Positions 6,249 through 8,949 of a stretch of 8,949 nt of DNA are shown one piece after another. The stretch is from Candidatus Minthenecus merdequi (GTDB taxonomy: Bacteria; Bacteroidota; Bacteroidia; Bacteroidales; Paludibacteraceae). Within the stretch, counting starts at the first letter, position 1. Each line of letters starts with the position of its first letter. The notes below the pieces were generated by a model that saw nothing but the letters and a program-made list of their open reading frames with translations, was not told the origin of the DNA and made no database searches. The stretch covers positions 1-8,949 of the forward strand of contig JAGHVI010000084.1 of NCBI GenBank assembly GCA_018064385.1. The letters are read 5' to 3'. The translations under genes were made by a program, and so were the position numbers.

Positions 6249-8621
6249 ATGCTTTATCCAGAAAACATAGAGACAAAATTGGGGTTTGTTGCGATAAGAG
6301 AGCAGATTTCGAATTGTTGTGTAAGTGCTCCAAGCGTAGCTGTGGCTATGAAAGAATTGTCATTCACAGCAGACAGAGAGTTGACAGAGAAACGATTGTC
6401 AAGAGTGTGGGAGATGATGACTTCTATCAGAGAGTCGGGCGGTGCGTTGCCGATGGGCGAGATTTGTGACCTTCGAGAAACCTTTGCTGCAACAAGAGTA
6501 CAGGGAACGTTTATGGATTTGCAGCAGGTCGAGGCTTTAAGAAAAAACCTATTGGTGCTTAAAGCTGTTATAATATACGTCAAGTCGTTAGACGAGAAGC
6601 GTTTTCCGCTTATGCGACGAATGGTTGAAGGGCGTGATTCATTTCAAGATGTGGTGCGTCGCATTGACCAAATAGTGGATAAATATGGAGAGGTGCGCGA
6701 TAATGCTTCAGATACACTACGTACAATAAGGCGATTGATGCGTGAGGCACAGAGCAATGTTACTCGGGTGTTGCACTCAATACTGAAAGAGGCGAAAGCA
6801 CGAGGAACTATTGATGCTGATGTCTCGCCAACAATGAGAGAGGGCAGGTTGATGTTGCCTGTCCCTTCTGCAAACAAACGATTGATAAACGGCATAGTAC
6901 ACGATGAATCTGCCACTGGCAAAACTTCGTTTATAGAGCCGGCTGCAGTGGTGGAAATCAATAACCGACTGCGTGAACTGGAGGGTGAGGAAAGAAGGGA
7001 AATAATTCGCATAATGGTTGAATTGACAGAATGGTTGCGTCCGATGTATGAGGCGATTACGGATGCTATGACGTTGGTGATGCAGATAGATGCTCTGAAT
7101 GCAGTGGCTAAATATTCGCTAAGGATTAATGCTGTGGTGCCACAACTGACAAAATCAAGTGTTGAGATTTATCAGGCACGTCATCCATTGTTGGAGGCAT
7201 CGTTACACAGTCAAGGACGTGAAATAGTGCCGTTGGACATCAAACTCAACAAAAAACAGAGGATAATTGTGATTTCAGGTCCTAATGCAGGCGGAAAATC
7301 CGTATGTCTGAAAACTTTAGGGTTGCTGCAGTATATGTTGGGTTGTGGAGTCCCGATACCTGTTGCAGAACGGAGTTCGACGATGCTTTTTGGTTCGATA
7401 TTCGTGGATATTGGCGATGAACAAAGTTTGGAGAATGACCTGTCAACATATAGTTCTCACCTCTTCAATATGAAATGTTTTATGAAGTCAGGCGATGGAC
7501 GTTCGCTGATGTTGATTGACGAGTTGGGCAGTGGCACTGAGCCATTAATGGGCGGAGCAATTGCTGAGGCTGTGTTGGGCAGACTGAACGAAAAAGGAGT
7601 ATATGGCGTGATTACAACACACTATAGTAACCTGAAAACCTATGCAACAGAAACCGAGGGAATGGTCAACGGAGCAATGCTTTACGACCGACACAATATG
7701 CAGCCGCTTTTCACGCTGAGCATTGGAATGGCAGGAAGTTCGTTTGCTATTGATATTGCTCGCAAAATAGGGTTGCCGGTCGATGTTATAAAAAGGGCGA
7801 CAGAATTGGTGGGAGAAGAACAGGTGGATTTCGACAAATATCTACAGGACGTGGCACGTGATAAACGATATTGGGAGAAGAAACGAGAACAGATTCATTT
7901 ACAGGAGCGAAAATTGCGTCAGTTGACCGATGAGTACGAGAATAAAATTGCGGGGGTGAAGGCTGAGGAAAAGAAAATTATTGCAGAAGCGCGAGATACT
8001 GCAACGCAGATTATCAGTGGGGCGAATGCTGAAATAGAAAAGACGATACGAACCATTAAAGAGGCAGGTGCGGAGAAGATGGCGACACGAGAGGCTCGCC
8101 GTGCTCTCAAAGAGAAAGAGGAGTCGATGAAGGAAAATCCTAAAATTGTGGTTCGGGAGAAACGGTTTAAGGTAGGAGACCGAGTGATGATTGAGGGGCA
8201 GAAAGTACCGGGCAAAGTGATTGATGTACAAGGGAAACAGGTTGTAGTGTTGTTTGGACAAGTCAAGACTACTGTAGCTGTGGATAGGTTAACGGCAACA
8301 AACGTCAATGAGGAAAAAGAGATGCGTCAGCAGAGCAATATTGTAGATGTAATACACGACAAACAGAGCAGTTTTGCGCAACAGATTGACATTCGTGGAA
8401 TGCGGGTTGACGAAGCATTGGACGCTGTGGTGACATTTATTGATGATGCTTTGATGTTGCATTCTTCGCCTGTCAGAATACTTCATGGCACGGGCACTGG
8501 TGCGTTGCGTCAAGCTGTGCGTCAATACCTTTCGACTTGCAGTTGTGTGGAGAGTTTCCGCGATGAACATGTGCAGTTTGGAGGAGCTGGAATCACGGTA
8601 GTAGAGATTTTGAACAATTAA
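6249..8621 (+). CDS. mutS2: MutS2 family ATPase/Smr-domain protein
   Basis: The 790-residue protein is a complete MutS2, the MutS paralogue that lacks the N-terminal mismatch-binding domain. In other bacteria MutS2 is linked to suppression of homologous recombination and, in Bacillus subtilis, to rescue of collided ribosomes; which applies here is unknown. The core and clamp-like helices (about 1-320) are followed by the ABC-type ATPase: Walker A GPNAGGKS (344-351), the STYSSH signature (399-404), Walker B LIDELGSG (422-429), and the H-loop TTHYS (456-460). A charged coiled coil spans about 535-630, and a KOW-like segment (640-680) begins FKVGDRV. The C-terminal Smr nuclease domain (from about 711) shows DIRG (714-717) and HGTG (746-749). 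All key motifs are intact. The ATG at 6249 gives the usual MutS2 N terminus. No consensus promoter is seen in the 35 bases after the tRNA terminator, so it may depend on read-through or a weak promoter. Confidence 0.97.
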   Translation: MLYPENIETKLGFVAIREQISNCCVSAPSVAVAMKELSFTADRELTEKRLSRVWEMMTSIRESGGALPMGEICDLRETFAATRVQGTFMDLQQVEALRKNLLVLKAVIIYVKSLDEKRFPLMRRMVEGRDSFQDVVRRIDQIVDKYGEVRDNASDTLRTIRRLMREAQSNVTRVLHSILKEAKARGTIDADVSPTMREGRLMLPVPSANKRLINGIVHDESATGKTSFIEPAAVVEINNRLRELEGEERREIIRIMVELTEWLRPMYEAITDAMTLVMQIDALNAVAKYSLRINAVVPQLTKSSVEIYQARHPLLEASLHSQGREIVPLDIKLNKKQRIIVISGPNAGGKSVCLKTLGLLQYMLGCGVPIPVAERSSTMLFGSIFVDIGDEQSLENDLSTYSSHLFNMKCFMKSGDGRSLMLIDELGSGTEPLMGGAIAEAVLGRLNEKGVYGVITTHYSNLKTYATETEGMVNGAMLYDRHNMQPLFTLSIGMAGSSFAIDIARKIGLPVDVIKRATELVGEEQVDFDKYLQDVARDKRYWEKKREQIHLQERKLRQLTDEYENKIAGVKAEEKKIIAEARDTATQIISGANAEIEKTIRTIKEAGAEKMATREARRALKEKEESMKENPKIVVREKRFKVGDRVMIEGQKVPGKVIDVQGKQVVVLFGQVKTTVAVDRLTATNVNEEKEMRQQSNIVDVIHDKQSSFAQQIDIRGMRVDEALDAVVTFIDDALMLHSSPVRILHGTGTGALRQAVRQYLSTCSCVESFRDEHVQFGGAGITVVEILNN

Positions 8622-8643
8622 GTGAAAAAAGTTCTTAATAAGT

Positions 8644-8674
8644 TTTGTGGTTTGGAAAAATAGTTGTATCTTTG
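8644..8674 (+). promoter_or_regulatory. Bacteroidetes-type promoter of the secreted-protein gene
   Basis: A -33 TTTG (8644-8647), a 19-bp spacer and a perfect -7 TATCTTTG (8667-8674) match the phylum consensus. It begins 22 bases after the mutS2 stop, and no clear terminator lies in between. The expected leader is about 60 bases, A+T-rich, with a 7-base direct repeat ACTCAAT at 8704-8710 and 8713-8719. Confidence 0.8.
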
Positions 8675-8741
8675 CACACTGAATAGTTTCGCTTTGCGAT
8701 ATTACTCAATTAACTCAATATTCATTTTTAATTATTTCATT

Positions 8742-8949
8742 ATGAAGAAATTATTCTTGAAAGGTTTCGTCACGATGATTGCTTTGTGCTTATCTCTGAT
8801 GGTGCAGGCACAGCAGACGACACCTTATTTCGAGGACTTCGAGGCAATGACAACCGGCACACCTCCTACTGGTTGGGACAACTCGGCGTCAACGACATCG
8901 ACATCTCTCACCAGTAGTTATGTGTGGGGTGTCTATTCTTATGGTGGCA
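8742..8949 (+). CDS. Secreted protein with adhesin-like (choice-of-anchor J-like) N terminus (partial, 3' end off the window)
   Basis: The first 69 residues are present. MKKLFLKGF is followed by a hydrophobic stretch and VQA, giving a clear Sec signal peptide with likely signal peptidase I cleavage after Ala23. There is no lipobox cysteine at that site. The mature start, PYFEDFEAMTTGTPPTGWDN (28-47), resembles the PYxEDFE...PxGW beginning of choice-of-anchor J or cleaved-adhesin domains in Bacteroidetes extracellular proteins. A Thr/Ser-rich stretch follows (49-59). Such proteins are usually exported to the cell surface, sometimes by the type IX system, but its C-terminal sorting signal would be off the window. 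The ATG at 8742 is chosen because it begins the signal peptide and follows a matching promoter. The domain call is moderate; secretion is well supported. Confidence 0.85.
   Translation, partial: MKKLFLKGFVTMIALCLSLMVQAQQTTPYFEDFEAMTTGTPPTGWDNSASTTSTSLTSSYVWGVYSYGG

Noticed and set aside
7899..8308. Overlapping minus-strand open frames of 120 and 129 codons
   Set aside because: They mirror the coiled-coil and KOW-like part of mutS2 in other frames and have no features of their own.
8651..8654. Second TTTG as the -33 element of the secreted-protein promoter
   Set aside because: It is only 12 bases from the -7 element; the TTTG at 8644-8647 has the expected 19-base spacing.
1..8949. CRISPR array, insertion sequence or attachment site
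   Set aside because: No regularly spaced repeats, transposase motifs or tRNA-end duplications were seen; the tRNA 3' ends are not repeated elsewhere in the window as far as reading by eye allows.

Overview
The window looks like a chromosomal stretch from a Bacteroidales-type bacterium (phylum Bacteroidota). Three promoters fit the Bacteroidetes pattern (TTTG-like -33, 19-20 bp spacer, TAnnTTTG -7). Start codons lack clear Shine-Dalgarno sequences, and the last gene begins like secreted surface proteins of this phylum. Genus cannot be assigned from the sequence alone.

Left edge (1-1116, + strand): the last 36 codons of an unidentified gene are followed two bases later by a D12-class DNA adenine methyltransferase. 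This arrangement would suit a restriction-modification pair, but the possible partner is cut off by the window edge. The methyltransferase is much more A+T-rich than its neighbours, which suggests horizontal acquisition.

Middle left (1156-5759, - strand): a three-gene transcription unit runs leftwards. It has a Bacteroidetes-type promoter, a short leader with a 7-bp hairpin, glnS (glutaminyl-tRNA synthetase), an AMP-forming acyl-CoA ligase with a TTG start, and a fold-type I PLP aminotransferase. The gaps are 8 and 13 bases. A strong hairpin at 1159-1190 ends the unit and separates it from the convergent methyltransferase.

Centre (5787-6213, + strand): a back-to-back promoter drives a tRNA cluster, Gly(GCC), Leu(CAG) and Leu(GAG), ended by an intrinsic terminator. 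GlnRS and tRNA genes thus flank a roughly 250-bp divergent promoter region with a T8-G-A8 inverted repeat.

Right (6249-8949, + strand): mutS2 is complete, with MutS-like ATPase, coiled coil, KOW-like segment and Smr domain. After a new promoter comes the start of a secreted protein with a signal peptide and an N-terminal segment resembling Bacteroidetes adhesin-type (choice-of-anchor J-like) domains. It runs off the window.

Most of the window is ordinary housekeeping sequence. The part most worth following up is the left edge, where the partner of the methyltransferase is missing. No CRISPR array, insertion sequence or complete novel system was seen.
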